From Sphingobacteriales bacterium (lineage in GTDB: Bacteria > Bacteroidota > Bacteroidia > Chitinophagales > Chitinophagaceae), in assembly GCA_004295245.1 (NCBI GenBank), contig REAR01000089.1:1-36145 (forward strand): a stretch of 36,145 nt of DNA, given 5' to 3'. The translations under genes were made by a program, and so were the position numbers. Numbering within the stretch: the stretch's first letter is position 1; each line of letters begins with the position of its first letter. Under the pieces are notes generated by a model, which was given only the letters and a program-made list of their open reading frames with translations, had not been told where the DNA came from and ran no database searches. Shown one piece after another: positions 24,116 through 31,673 of the stretch.

Positions 24116-25105
24116 TTAATCAGTTACCTGGTGCTTTGCGTCTGAAATAACATTTTCAAAAGTCCAGGTAATTTTTTTCTCAAATGTTTGCTTACGAACC
24201 CCACAATCTTTTTTAGTGCAAATAGCACAACTAAAATCTAAACAACCGTCTGAGTGTACAAATAATTCTAAAGCATTACCAAACTCTTGGCGTATAATAG
24301 CGCTTAATTGATCAATTTCTTTGTGTGCTTCGTGCACGTTTAAATACCAGGGCACGGTTAAATGACAATCAACATGCAACTGCCCACCATATTTAATTAC
24401 CCGAAGGTTGTGCAGGTCTATCCAGTTTTCGTTACGCTGTGCATTTAAACTGGTAACCAGTTTTTCTATTAGTTCTTTATCAGCTTCATCCATAATGCCG
24501 GCCAGTGAGCTGCGCAGTATTTTATAGCCCGTATAAATAATAATAAAGGCAAATAAAATTGCTACCACGCTATCAATCCAGTTTAGCTTTGTAAAATAAA
24601 TAAGTGCCAACCCGGCAATTAAACCCAGTGTAGAATAGGTATCGCTTTGTAAATGTTTGCCACTGGCAATAAGCGCCAGCGAATTATTTTTTTGTCCTTT
24701 TTTTATGCTGAAATAGCCCACTGCATAATTTACAGCCGCAGTTATGGCAACCAGTATTATACCATAATCTAGTTTTTGCAGCGGATGCGGGTTTATAAAA
24801 TTGATGATGGCTTCATAAATAATAATGCCCCCTGCCACTACTATTAAGGTGCCTTCTACCGCAGCAGAAACAAACTCTGCCTTACCATGCCCGTACGGAT
24901 GATCAGCATCTCGTGGTTTGGCTGCTACATATAAACTATACAAGCCTACAAAACCTGCAATAACATTGGCTGTGCTTTCTAACGCATCGGTTAGTATAGC
25001 TACAGATTTTGTAAGCAAAAAAGCAACTACTTTAATAATAAACAGCAGCACCGCAACGGTAACCACCAGTTTCTGTATCTTAAAATTTTCTTGTGAAGTT
25101 TGCAA
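24116..25105 (-). CDS. cation diffusion facilitator (CDF) metal transporter
   Basis: A 329-residue inner-membrane metal/proton antiporter. Six membrane helices in the first 220 residues, the DHPYGHGKAE signature after helix 2, HLQSD (HxxxD, helix 5) as metal ligands, and a cytoplasmic C-terminal ferredoxin-like domain (about 225-300). In helix 2 the canonical Asp/Asp pair appears as Glu and Asn (DALESTAN), so metal choice is uncertain (Zn, Fe, Mn or Co). The last 45 residues add a four-cysteine cluster, CLDFSCAICTKKDC, that could bind metal as a sensor. Its role is probably metal efflux. No metal regulator is adjacent. Confidence 0.92.
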   Translation of the reverse strand: MQTSQENFKIQKLVVTVAVLLFIIKVVAFLLTKSVAILTDALESTANVIAGFVGLYSLYVAAKPRDADHPYGHGKAEFVSAAVEGTLIVVAGGIIIYEAIINFINPHPLQKLDYGIILVAITAAVNYAVGYFSIKKGQKNNSLALIASGKHLQSDTYSTLGLIAGLALIYFTKLNWIDSVVAILFAFIIIYTGYKILRSSLAGIMDEADKELIEKLVTSLNAQRNENWIDLHNLRVIKYGGQLHVDCHLTVPWYLNVHEAHKEIDQLSAIIRQEFGNALELFVHSDGCLDFSCAICTKKDCGVRKQTFEKKITWTFENVISDAKHQVTD

Positions 25106-25230
25106 GACAAGCTATTTGGTAAATATTATTAACTGCTAACGGAAATTTTTGTTACACACAATTGAACAGACTATATTGAGCTGCTGTGCTACAACAAGCA
25201 ATTTGTAAAACATTGCGTTGCCGTTGAATG

Positions 25231-25272
25231 GTGCGACGCAACGCTGCTGCCATTGGTACTACTGCTGGCAAC
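25231..25272 (+). repeat. 43-nt intergenic repeat, copy 8
   Basis: GTGCGACGCAACG to GGCAAC, 42 nt, ending six bases before the stop of the M20 amidohydrolase gene. Confidence 0.85.
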
Positions 25273-25278
25273 AAAAAA

Positions 25279-26463
25279 TTACTGTGTTACAACAGTGCTG
25301 CCCAACCATGCCATCATTCCCATTCCAATTTCTATGGCATTTTCATCAATATTAAACGTGGGGGTGTGTACGCCACTGGTAATGCCTTGCGCTTCGTTAC
25401 GTACACCCAGGCGGTAAAAACAGCCGGGTATTACCTGCGAGTAATAACCAAAATCTTCGGCACCCATTCTTAATTCAGTAGTTTCTACATTGGCCGCACC
25501 CATATATTGTTCCGCAAGTATTCTTGCTTTATCATTTAATGCTTCATTGTTAAATACAGTGGGGTAGCCTACGTCAATATGCATTTCTAATTCGGCACCC
25601 ATACCTTCTACCACGCTTTTAGCAATGGTGCGTATTAATTCATGTGCTTTAAACCGCCAGGCTTCATCCATGGCACGAAAAGTACCCATCAGTTTTACTT
25701 CATGCGGAATCACATTTGTAGTATGGCCTCCTTGAAAAGAAGTAACCGATAATACAGAAGCCAGCAACGGATCTCTATTACGGCTGATAACCTGTTGCAG
25801 GGCTATTATAAGATGCGAGGCTATTAAAATGGTATCGGCCGTTAAATGCGGACCGGCTGCATGGCCGCCTTTACTACGAATAGTGAAATACAATTCATCG
25901 GCACTGGCCATTACCTTACCGCCCCTGAAACTTAACTTACCAATAGGCAAGCCGGGGTGCACATGCAAACCAAAAATGCTTTGCGGTTTGGGGTTTTCTA
26001 AAACGCCTTCTTTAATCATAATACTGGCGCCACCGGGGTTGCGTTCTTCACCGGGCTGAAAAATTAATTTCACCGAACCTTCCCATTCATGCTTTAATGC
26101 ATTTAAAATTTTGGCAGCACCCAGCAGCACAGTGGTATGCACATCGTGCCCACAGGCATGCATAATGCCTTTGTTTTTTGACACGTAAGGAACTTTATTT
26201 TCTTCTTCTATAGGCAAGGCATCAATATCTGCTCTTAGTGCTACAATTCGTTTATTGGGGTTCTTTCCTTGTATAAGCCCTACCACACCGGTGGTGGCCA
26301 TGGTTTCAAAAGAAATACCCATGGCAGTTAACTGCTGCTGAATGTATTGGCTGGTTTCAAATTCTTTATAACTCAGTTCCGGGTTTGCATGCAAGTGCTG
26401 TCTTACTGCTATAAAATCTGGAGCGTATTGGCGGGCTAATTCTTTTATTTGTTGCTGCAGCAT
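25279..26463 (-). CDS. M20D family amidohydrolase (hippurate / N-acyl amino acid hydrolase-like)
   Basis: A metallopeptidase-fold amidohydrolase of 394 residues. Metal-binding parts: VALRADIDALPI, MHACGHDVHT (Cys-His-Asp/His), FQPGEERNPGGA and ELRMGAEDFGYYSQ. The lid domain lies between about 185 and 300 (SKGGHAAGPH). Family members deacylate N-acyl amino acids or hippurate; substrate not fixed by sequence. An in-frame start 18 codons upstream (26517) is rejected because the -7 box TATCTTTG at 26502-26495 lies inside that extension; the ATG at 26463, MLQQQIKELARQYA, fits the family. No signal peptide, so cytoplasmic. Confidence 0.93.
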   Translation of the reverse strand: MLQQQIKELARQYAPDFIAVRQHLHANPELSYKEFETSQYIQQQLTAMGISFETMATTGVVGLIQGKNPNKRIVALRADIDALPIEEENKVPYVSKNKGIMHACGHDVHTTVLLGAAKILNALKHEWEGSVKLIFQPGEERNPGGASIMIKEGVLENPKPQSIFGLHVHPGLPIGKLSFRGGKVMASADELYFTIRSKGGHAAGPHLTADTILIASHLIIALQQVISRNRDPLLASVLSVTSFQGGHTTNVIPHEVKLMGTFRAMDEAWRFKAHELIRTIAKSVVEGMGAELEMHIDVGYPTVFNNEALNDKARILAEQYMGAANVETTELRMGAEDFGYYSQVIPGCFYRLGVRNEAQGITSGVHTPTFNIDENAIEIGMGMMAWLGSTVVTQ

Positions 26464-26494
26464 ATTGGCGTGCGTATTAAAAATTTGAATGCGG

Positions 26495-26502
26495 CAAAGA
26501 TA
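26495..26502 (-). promoter_or_regulatory. -7 element of the M20 amidohydrolase gene
   Basis: TATCTTTG on the minus strand matches TAnnTTTG, giving a leader of about 25 nt to the ATG at 26463. A TTG 16 nt upstream is a little close. Confidence 0.5.
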
Positions 26503-26536
26503 ACTACAATAGCACAACCAATAGTGGAATGGTGGT

Positions 26537-26977
26537 TTACTTGTCTCCTTCTGCTTTTTCAGGTTTTACTTCAATTACATCTCTTATAATATTTACCCCC
26601 CGCGGAAATTCTTTTGATAGCATTTTAAAATATTCCTCAGCCTCTTTTCGGTCTTTAAAATTACCCACCTTTAATCTGAAATAAGGAGCCTGGTATAAGA
26701 GGTATGCCTTCAGCTCGGGGTATAACTGGTATACTTTTGTTTTTGCGTTAATAGCTGCTGTGCGATCGCTGGTATTAATAACCTGTATGCGGTAACCCGG
26801 TGCACTACGGCGGGCATCCCGGGTGGTTTCTTCATTAATTTGTGCCTGTTTTTTTACCAGCATATCTAAACGGGCATCTTTATGTACCATAACAGTGGCT
26901 GTATCTGCTTGTGCCTGCAGCCATAAACCCGTTAACAAACCAATAGCCAATATAAAAAAGTGTTTCATGTGCATCAT
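26537..26977 (-). CDS. SPOR domain protein
   Basis: A 146-residue exported protein. N-terminal signal peptide (ILAIGLLTGLWLQAQA), a charged helical linker, then a SPOR domain (about 60-135): PGYRIQVINTSDRTAAINAKTK on one side and YFRLKVGNFKDRKEAEEYFKML on the other, the two-repeat pattern that binds glycan strands lacking stem peptides at division sites. It may therefore localise to septal or recycled peptidoglycan. It has two possible starts (Met1, or Met4). A -7-like TAGCTTTG at 27011-27004 overlaps the deoC stop, so it may have its own promoter as well as transcription from deoC. Confidence 0.87.
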   Translation of the reverse strand: MMHMKHFFILAIGLLTGLWLQAQADTATVMVHKDARLDMLVKKQAQINEETTRDARRSAPGYRIQVINTSDRTAAINAKTKVYQLYPELKAYLLYQAPYFRLKVGNFKDRKEAEEYFKMLSKEFPRGVNIIRDVIEVKPEKAEGDK

Positions 26978-27008
26978 AGTTTTTTCAATGGCAAAATTGT
27001 TGCCAAAG

Positions 27009-27683
27009 CTAATAGTTGTCGCTGTTAAAATCCGGATTGCCCTTTACAATACCTACACTGGCACTGCAACCCAAACGGGTGGCTCCTGCCTCAATCAGTT
27101 CTTTAGCAAATTCATAAGTTCTTATGCCGCCCGATGCTTTAATCTGTACACCAGACGGTAAATGCCGGCGCATCAGTTGCACCGCCGCCACAGTAGCTCC
27201 ATTTTCTGCATAGCCGGTACTGGTCTTCATAAAATCTATTCCTAACGGCCCTAAAAGATGGCAGCAATTAATAATTTCTTCATCTGTTAAGATGCCACTT
27301 TCTATAATCACTTTTAAACGGGCTTGCTTTTTATGCACCACTTCTTTTAACTGATGCACTTCATTACTTATAAAACGCCAATCACCCATGCGCAGTGCTA
27401 TTAAATTAATAACCATATCAATCTCTTCCGCTCCATCTACCAATGCCATAATGGTTTCGGCCATTTTAGCTTCTGTAGCGGCATACCCAAACGGAAAGCC
27501 TACGACCGTTGCCACTTTAACAAGGGTTGGGTTTAATAAAGCCGCTGCCCGCTTTACAAACGGAGGCGGCACGCAAACCGCTGCAAATTCATAGGTAATT
27601 GCTTCAGTACACAACTGTTCTACCTCAGCTAATGTGGTAGTGGGTTTAAGTATCGTATGATCTATATACGCCCCAACATTCAT
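27009..27683 (-). CDS. deoC: deoxyribose-phosphate aldolase
   Basis: Splits 2-deoxyribose-5-phosphate into glyceraldehyde-3-phosphate and acetaldehyde for deoxynucleoside use. The 224-residue TIM-barrel protein begins YIDHTILKPTTT, has VATVVGFPFGY, the Schiff-base lysine in DFMKTSTGYA and the second active lysine in QIKASGGIR. All are in the expected order. An extension to an ATG at 27743 would add 20 residues encoded inside repeat copy 9, so the ATG at 27683 is chosen; it places the conserved YIDHT motif five residues from the start as in relatives. It precedes the SPOR gene by about 31 bp. Confidence 0.95.
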   Translation of the reverse strand: MNVGAYIDHTILKPTTTLAEVEQLCTEAITYEFAAVCVPPPFVKRAAALLNPTLVKVATVVGFPFGYAATEAKMAETIMALVDGAEEIDMVINLIALRMGDWRFISNEVHQLKEVVHKKQARLKVIIESGILTDEEIINCCHLLGPLGIDFMKTSTGYAENGATVAAVQLMRRHLPSGVQIKASGGIRTYEFAKELIEAGATRLGCSASVGIVKGNPDFNSDNY

Positions 27684-27699
27684 GGCAGTGTTATTTTTT

Positions 27700-27743
27700 G
27701 TTACCAGCACCGGTAACTCCGGTTGTGCATTGTTGCGTCGCAC
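27700..27743 (-). repeat. 43-nt intergenic repeat, copy 9
   Basis: Minus strand GTGCGACGCAACA to GGTAAC, 44 nt. It lies upstream of deoC and encodes the false N-terminal extension of its frame. Confidence 0.87.
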
Positions 27744-27833
27744 AATTGTAGCTGTAAACCACTGGTAAGCAGGTATATTTCAAAAAAAAATTTCAATAGC
27801 GAAAATATTACTATTAAATACAAGTAAGATTAT

Positions 27834-27841
27834 TATTTTTG
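27834..27841 (+). promoter_or_regulatory. possible -7 element of the octapeptide-repeat gene
   Basis: TATTTTTG matches TAnnTTTG. It predicts transcription from about 27846, downstream of an in-frame GTG at 27841, and so supports the ATG at 27928. No TTG at the right distance upstream. Confidence 0.4.
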
Positions 27842-27927
27842 TGCATCCACTAGTCAATCAATTCCATGAAATTTCCTGCCCCTTTAAAGCTTGCTTAGCT
27901 TTTAAAAAATCACAAAACAATTGTTTC

Positions 27928-28494
27928 ATGGAGAAGAAATTTACGTTCTTATTCTTACTGTTATTTGCAGCCGGCCTTAGTAAGGCCCAGCATTTAGATG
28001 TAAAACACAGCCCTAAACAAGACATCAACCTGAGTCCTGTTCGCAACCTGGTAATACACCCCAAACACAACCCTGTAATCAACCCTAAGTTTAATTGGAG
28101 TATTAACCCTGTTAAAAATAAAGCCATTAACCCGGATAATATTTTAGCCATTAACCCCTCGGGTAATGCCAATCTAAATCCGCTAATGAATAACGAGTTG
28201 AACCCAATGTTCACCATCAACCTTTCGCCGCGTCATTATAGCTGGAAGGGAATGTTTCTGTTTAATGCAGACGATGAGCATACCGGTTATATAACCGTTT
28301 ACAGTCAGGATTTGTTACTAGAGTTTGACAAAGAATCCAATTGGAATTTCTTTTACATTAAAACCAGTAAAGGCACCTTTAATCGCTTTAATATGGATGG
28401 TAAATGGACGGGAGAGTACATCTGCTCTGATGGAATGGTAGGCTATAATTTATTTGATAAAGGGGGCGAGTTTACCGGCACACATATAAAGTAA
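27928..28494 (+). CDS. secreted protein with octapeptide repeats (unknown function)
   Basis: A 188-residue exported protein. Signal peptide MEKKFTFLFLLLFAAGLSKAQ, then about nine tandem copies of an eight-residue unit, best described as [IL]-[NSH]-P-x-x-N-x-x: LSPVRNLV, IHPKHNPV, INPKFNWS, INPVKNKA, INPDNILA, INPSGNAN, LNPLMNNE, LNPMFTIN. A globular end of about 90 residues follows with alternating strands (GYITVYSQDLLLEF, FNRFNMDGKWTGEYI) and a final GGEFTGTHIK, looking like short Gly/Thr-turn repeats. I do not know a named family. Strict eight-residue spacing suggests a stacked coil or solenoid exposed outside the cell. It converges with the glycosyltransferase gene (three bases between stops). 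Confidence 0.82.
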   Translation: MEKKFTFLFLLLFAAGLSKAQHLDVKHSPKQDINLSPVRNLVIHPKHNPVINPKFNWSINPVKNKAINPDNILAINPSGNANLNPLMNNELNPMFTINLSPRHYSWKGMFLFNADDEHTGYITVYSQDLLLEFDKESNWNFFYIKTSKGTFNRFNMDGKWTGEYICSDGMVGYNLFDKGGEFTGTHIK

Positions 28495-28497
28495 TTG

Positions 28498-29499
28498 TCA
28501 ACCACGGATACGCCGGAGCGCCATTTCGGCTATCAATGGCATATCTTGTTGCCGCATACATTTAAAATGCCCCTTGGGGCATTTTTTTGTGCCATAATTA
28601 CTACAAGGCTGGCAGCTAAGATTGGGCACTATAATATTTTCATACAAGGTTTCGCCTGTCATTTGTTTGCTACCATAATAAGGTTCTACCGCTAATTTAG
28701 GAGAGGTAGCGCCCCAAATGGCCAATACCGGTTTTCTATAAGCACAGGCAATATATTGCAAGCCCGTATCGTGAGAGATGACCAGCTTTGAGCGGCGCAC
28801 CAAATCAGCACTTTCATTTAAACTAAACTTACCACAAGCGTTATATATTTTAACCGGGTCGGCAGCAGCTATAGCATCCCCCGTTTCTTTTTCTTCTTTA
28901 CCACCTAATAAAATAATAGGATGCGTTATCAGCTTGCACAGCTCCTGCAGCTTTTCTTGCGGTAATCGCTTTGTAAAATACGAAGCCCCAATTACCAAAG
29001 CTATATAACCCGCCTGGTGAGAGGTGGGTATATCATTGTCTTTAATACGGCAAGAAGGAGGTATAAAATAATCCAACCCCAGTCCATCATCTTTAACTCC
29101 AAAGCTGGCTACTGTATCCAAACTTCTTTGTGTAATATGCCTTGGTGGCATACGGTTAATGCCCAACCGGGTTAATAAAAATTTCTCAATAGAAAGTTTG
29201 TTGATGGTAAAAGACTGTTTCTTGAGTGCCCGCTTCACTTTGTTAGAACGAATATTGTTGTGCAGGTCTATCACATAATCATAATCTTCCAGTTTCAGTT
29301 GGTCAATTACAGCACCTAAATCTTTATCAAAATAAAAGAAGCGGTCAATATAGGGATTGGCTTCTGTAACAGCTTTAAAAGATTGCTTGGTTAAGAAATG
29401 AATTTCGGCAGTTTGTGCCTGTGTTTTTAAACAACGAAACACCGGTGAGGCCAGCACAATATCTCCAATAGATGAAAAGCGGATGATTAAAAACTTCAT
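28498..29499 (-). CDS. glycosyltransferase family 9 (heptosyltransferase-like)
   Basis: A 333-residue GT-B glycosyltransferase for lipopolysaccharide core. Seen: N-terminal FLIIRFSSIGDIVLASPVFR, the middle DYVIDLHNNIRSNK, the nucleotide-sugar side VIGASYFTKRLPQEKLQEL and the C-terminal ISHDTGLQYIACAYRKPVLAIWG, which match ADP-heptose:LPS heptosyltransferases (WaaC/WaaF group). A Cys-rich end (CQPCSNYGTKKCPKGHFKCM) is common in the family. It sits at the end of a set of minus-strand genes (DedA, MFS, GT9) with 20-30 bp gaps; only the first two lie within ordinary operon distance, so its expression may follow the MFS gene. Confidence 0.92.
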   Translation of the reverse strand: MKFLIIRFSSIGDIVLASPVFRCLKTQAQTAEIHFLTKQSFKAVTEANPYIDRFFYFDKDLGAVIDQLKLEDYDYVIDLHNNIRSNKVKRALKKQSFTINKLSIEKFLLTRLGINRMPPRHITQRSLDTVASFGVKDDGLGLDYFIPPSCRIKDNDIPTSHQAGYIALVIGASYFTKRLPQEKLQELCKLITHPIILLGGKEEKETGDAIAAADPVKIYNACGKFSLNESADLVRRSKLVISHDTGLQYIACAYRKPVLAIWGATSPKLAVEPYYGSKQMTGETLYENIIVPNLSCQPCSNYGTKKCPKGHFKCMRQQDMPLIAEMALRRIRG

Positions 29500-29528
29500 A
29501 GCCTGTTCCGGTTTAATAAACCCATAAA

Positions 29529-30773
29529 TTATTCTTCAATATAATTAAGGTCTTTGTGAAAGGTTTCTTCTGTAAAGTAAGCAGCCACTAATGTAACTGC
29601 AATTACAAGTATACCTGTTACAACGCCACTTTGGGTTAAACTCCAGCCCATTTTTTTCTGAAACACATTTAAAAATAACAAGTTAATAAGTGGTAATGCC
29701 CCGCGAACCATATTAGGGATAGTAGTTGCGGCGGTTGCCCTGAGATTAGTACCAAATTGCTCAGCTCCCATCGTTACAAAAATGGCCCAAAAGCCAGTAC
29801 TAAAGCCAAGAAATGCACAAATAGCATACATTCTTGCATCGCTGTTATTAAATGTTGAAAAGAAAAGAGCCATCGCTATTATTGTTAAACCATAAAAAAG
29901 AAATAATGCTTTTTTACGGCTTTTAAAATACTGACTTACCAACCCTACCAAGATATCGCCAATAGCAATGGCAGCATACGCATACATAATAGCACGGCCA
30001 CTCTCAATGGTAGTTTCTCCGTAAAAATCTTTTGCAAAGCGGTTGCTGAGGTTTACCAATACACCAATTACATACCATGTGGGCAAACCAATTAAAATAG
30101 CCAACACATATTTTTTAAACCGTAGCCGATTATTAAAAAACATTAAAAAATTACCCCTGCTTACATTGGTTTCTTTAATTTGTTTAAACATGCCGCTTTC
30201 TGCCACACTAATACGCAGTAATAATAAAATAATACCCAAGCCACCACCTATTTTATAACACAGGCGCCAATCGTTGGTAAACTTATAAGTAAAGTAAGCA
30301 AACACGGCACCAAATAAACCAATGCCTGCTACTAAAGATGTACCTACCCCTCTTTTATTTTTGGGCAATAGTTCGCTCACCAATGTTATACCCGCCCCCA
30401 ACTCTCCGGCAAGGCCAATGCCTGCCACAAAACGTGCATATGCATATTGATCTACTGTTTGAACATAGCCTGTAATAAAATTAGCTACAGAGTATAAAAG
30501 AATAGAACCAAACAATACACTTAAACGTCCTTTTTTATCTCCTATAGTACCCCATACAATTCCACCAATTAATAAGCCTACCATTTGCCAGTTAATAATT
30601 TTTGTACTGGCCGCTATTGCAGCTTTGGTATCTGTCAGATCAATACCAATTCCTTTCAAACTGGGTTCACGTACAATGGTAAACAGTAACAAATCATAGA
30701 TATCAACAAAATAACCCAGGGCAGCTACTATTACTGCAATATTTAATAGAGAAGGTTGAGCTGATTTATTCAT
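29529..30773 (-). CDS. MFS transporter
   Basis: A 414-residue inner-membrane transporter with twelve predicted helices and the cytoplasmic loop motif GTIGDKKGRLSVLFGS between helices 2 and 3, typical of metabolite:proton symporters. N-terminal FVDIYDLLLFTIV and the ARFVAGIGLAGELGAG helix 4 resemble sugar/organic-acid permeases of the MHS group. Substrate not predictable. Gaps of 21 bp to dedA on the left of transcription and 29 bp to the glycosyltransferase on the right suggest one operon. Confidence 0.9.
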   Translation of the reverse strand: MNKSAQPSLLNIAVIVAALGYFVDIYDLLLFTIVREPSLKGIGIDLTDTKAAIAASTKIINWQMVGLLIGGIVWGTIGDKKGRLSVLFGSILLYSVANFITGYVQTVDQYAYARFVAGIGLAGELGAGITLVSELLPKNKRGVGTSLVAGIGLFGAVFAYFTYKFTNDWRLCYKIGGGLGIILLLLRISVAESGMFKQIKETNVSRGNFLMFFNNRLRFKKYVLAILIGLPTWYVIGVLVNLSNRFAKDFYGETTIESGRAIMYAYAAIAIGDILVGLVSQYFKSRKKALFLFYGLTIIAMALFFSTFNNSDARMYAICAFLGFSTGFWAIFVTMGAEQFGTNLRATAATTIPNMVRGALPLINLLFLNVFQKKMGWSLTQSGVVTGILVIAVTLVAAYFTEETFHKDLNYIEE

Positions 30774-30794
30774 ATAGCATGCAATAGATAAATA

Positions 30795-31490
30795 TTAAGA
30801 TCCTTTTTTCTTTTCTTCCTGGCGGTTTTTTAGCAACTTAAATATAATGGGCAGCGTAGATACCAGCACAATACCCAAAACAATTATTTCCAGGTGCTTG
30901 GTTAAATCAAAATTAAACTGGCTCATAAACAGTTTTTGCAAATAATGCCCTGCGGCAATCATTGAAAAACTCCATGCCACACAACCTACCACATTATAAT
31001 AAGCAAAGCGTTTGTAATCCATTTGTACAATGCCAGCAACAATGGGTGCAAACGTTCTTACAAAAGGTACAAAGCGGGCCACTACAATAGTAAAGCCGCC
31101 ATTCTTCTCATAAAAATCGCGGGCCTGCTGCAAATATTTCTGCTTAAATAAAAAGGTGTCTTTACGGTTGTATAATGCCGGGCCACTTTTGCGGCCAAAC
31201 CAATACCCTACATAATTGCCAATAATGCCGGCAACGGTTACCAGTAATACCACAATCATCATATTAAAAAAGTCACTGCCAGTATCAAACTTCAATCCCT
31301 GCTTTACCATATCGTTGCTGTAAATGCCGGTAACAAATAGCAGCGAGTCTCCGGGTAGAAAAAAACCGGCAAACAAACCTGTTTCGGCAAACACTACAAA
31401 CAATACAAACCAAAGCCCGCCATTTTGAATATACCATTGCGGTTGTAACAAATCCGTAAAATGAAAATCTAACAGAATAAGATCTAACAT
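30795..31490 (-). CDS. DedA family membrane protein
   Basis: A 231-residue DedA (SNARE-associated/VTT) protein. Characteristic stretches: FAETGLFAGFFLPGDSLLF, the conserved GNYVGYWFGRKSG, FYEKNGGFTIVVARFVPFVRTFAPIVAG with its Phe-x-Pro-x-x-Arg motif, and VVGCVAWSFSMIAAG. Members are inner-membrane proteins needed for membrane lipid (undecaprenyl-phosphate) recycling or proton-coupled transport in other bacteria. Basic C-terminus (NRQEEKKKGS) faces the cytoplasm. First gene of the DedA-MFS-GT9 group; upstream lies the inverted repeat pair, which may also affect its promoter. Confidence 0.93.
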   Translation of the reverse strand: MLDLILLDFHFTDLLQPQWYIQNGGLWFVLFVVFAETGLFAGFFLPGDSLLFVTGIYSNDMVKQGLKFDTGSDFFNMMIVVLLVTVAGIIGNYVGYWFGRKSGPALYNRKDTFLFKQKYLQQARDFYEKNGGFTIVVARFVPFVRTFAPIVAGIVQMDYKRFAYYNVVGCVAWSFSMIAAGHYLQKLFMSQFNFDLTKHLEIIVLGIVLVSTLPIIFKLLKNRQEEKKKGS

Positions 31491-31516
31491 ACTTTATTAT
31501 TTATTTATTTTTTACT

Positions 31517-31560
31517 GGTACCAGCCTTTGGTTTTTCATGGGGTCATCGTTGCGTCGCAC
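31517..31560 (-). repeat. 43-nt intergenic repeat, copy 10 (left half of an inverted pair)
   Basis: Minus strand GTGCGACGCAACG to GGTACC, 44 nt. It faces copy 11 head to head; the 17-nt segment 31548-31564 is the exact complement of 31623-31639. Confidence 0.88.
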
Positions 31561-31568
31561 ACTTAAGC

Positions 31569-31605
31569 ATTTGAAATTTGATATTTATGATTTAAAATTT
31601 CAAAT
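31569..31605. other. AT-rich inner palindrome between repeat copies 10 and 11
   Basis: ATTTGAAATTT (31569-31579) and AAATTTCAAAT (31595-31605) are perfect 11-bp complements around a 15-nt loop, nested inside the larger inverted repeat. Confidence 0.7.
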
Positions 31606-31626
31606 CAGAAATTCTACCGTTGAAGT

Positions 31627-31669
31627 GTGCGACGCAACGGTGCTTAATAGCATTACTGCTGCCGGCTAC
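31627..31669 (+). repeat. 43-nt intergenic repeat, copy 11 (right half of the inverted pair)
   Basis: GTGCGACGCAACG to GGCTAC, 43 nt, with TGCT-N4-AGCA mini-hairpin. It ends four bases before the stop codon of the symporter gene. Confidence 0.88.
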
Positions 31670-31673
31670 ATAA

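Noticed and set aside
27858-28220. 120-residue minus-strand frame over the octapeptide-repeat gene
   Set aside because: Its repeated Leu/Gly pattern is just the complement of the INPxxN repeat; the plus strand has signal peptide and promoter.
801-31669. The dispersed 43-nt repeats as a CRISPR array
   Set aside because: Copies are kilobases apart, in both orientations, with no regular spacers and no cas genes.
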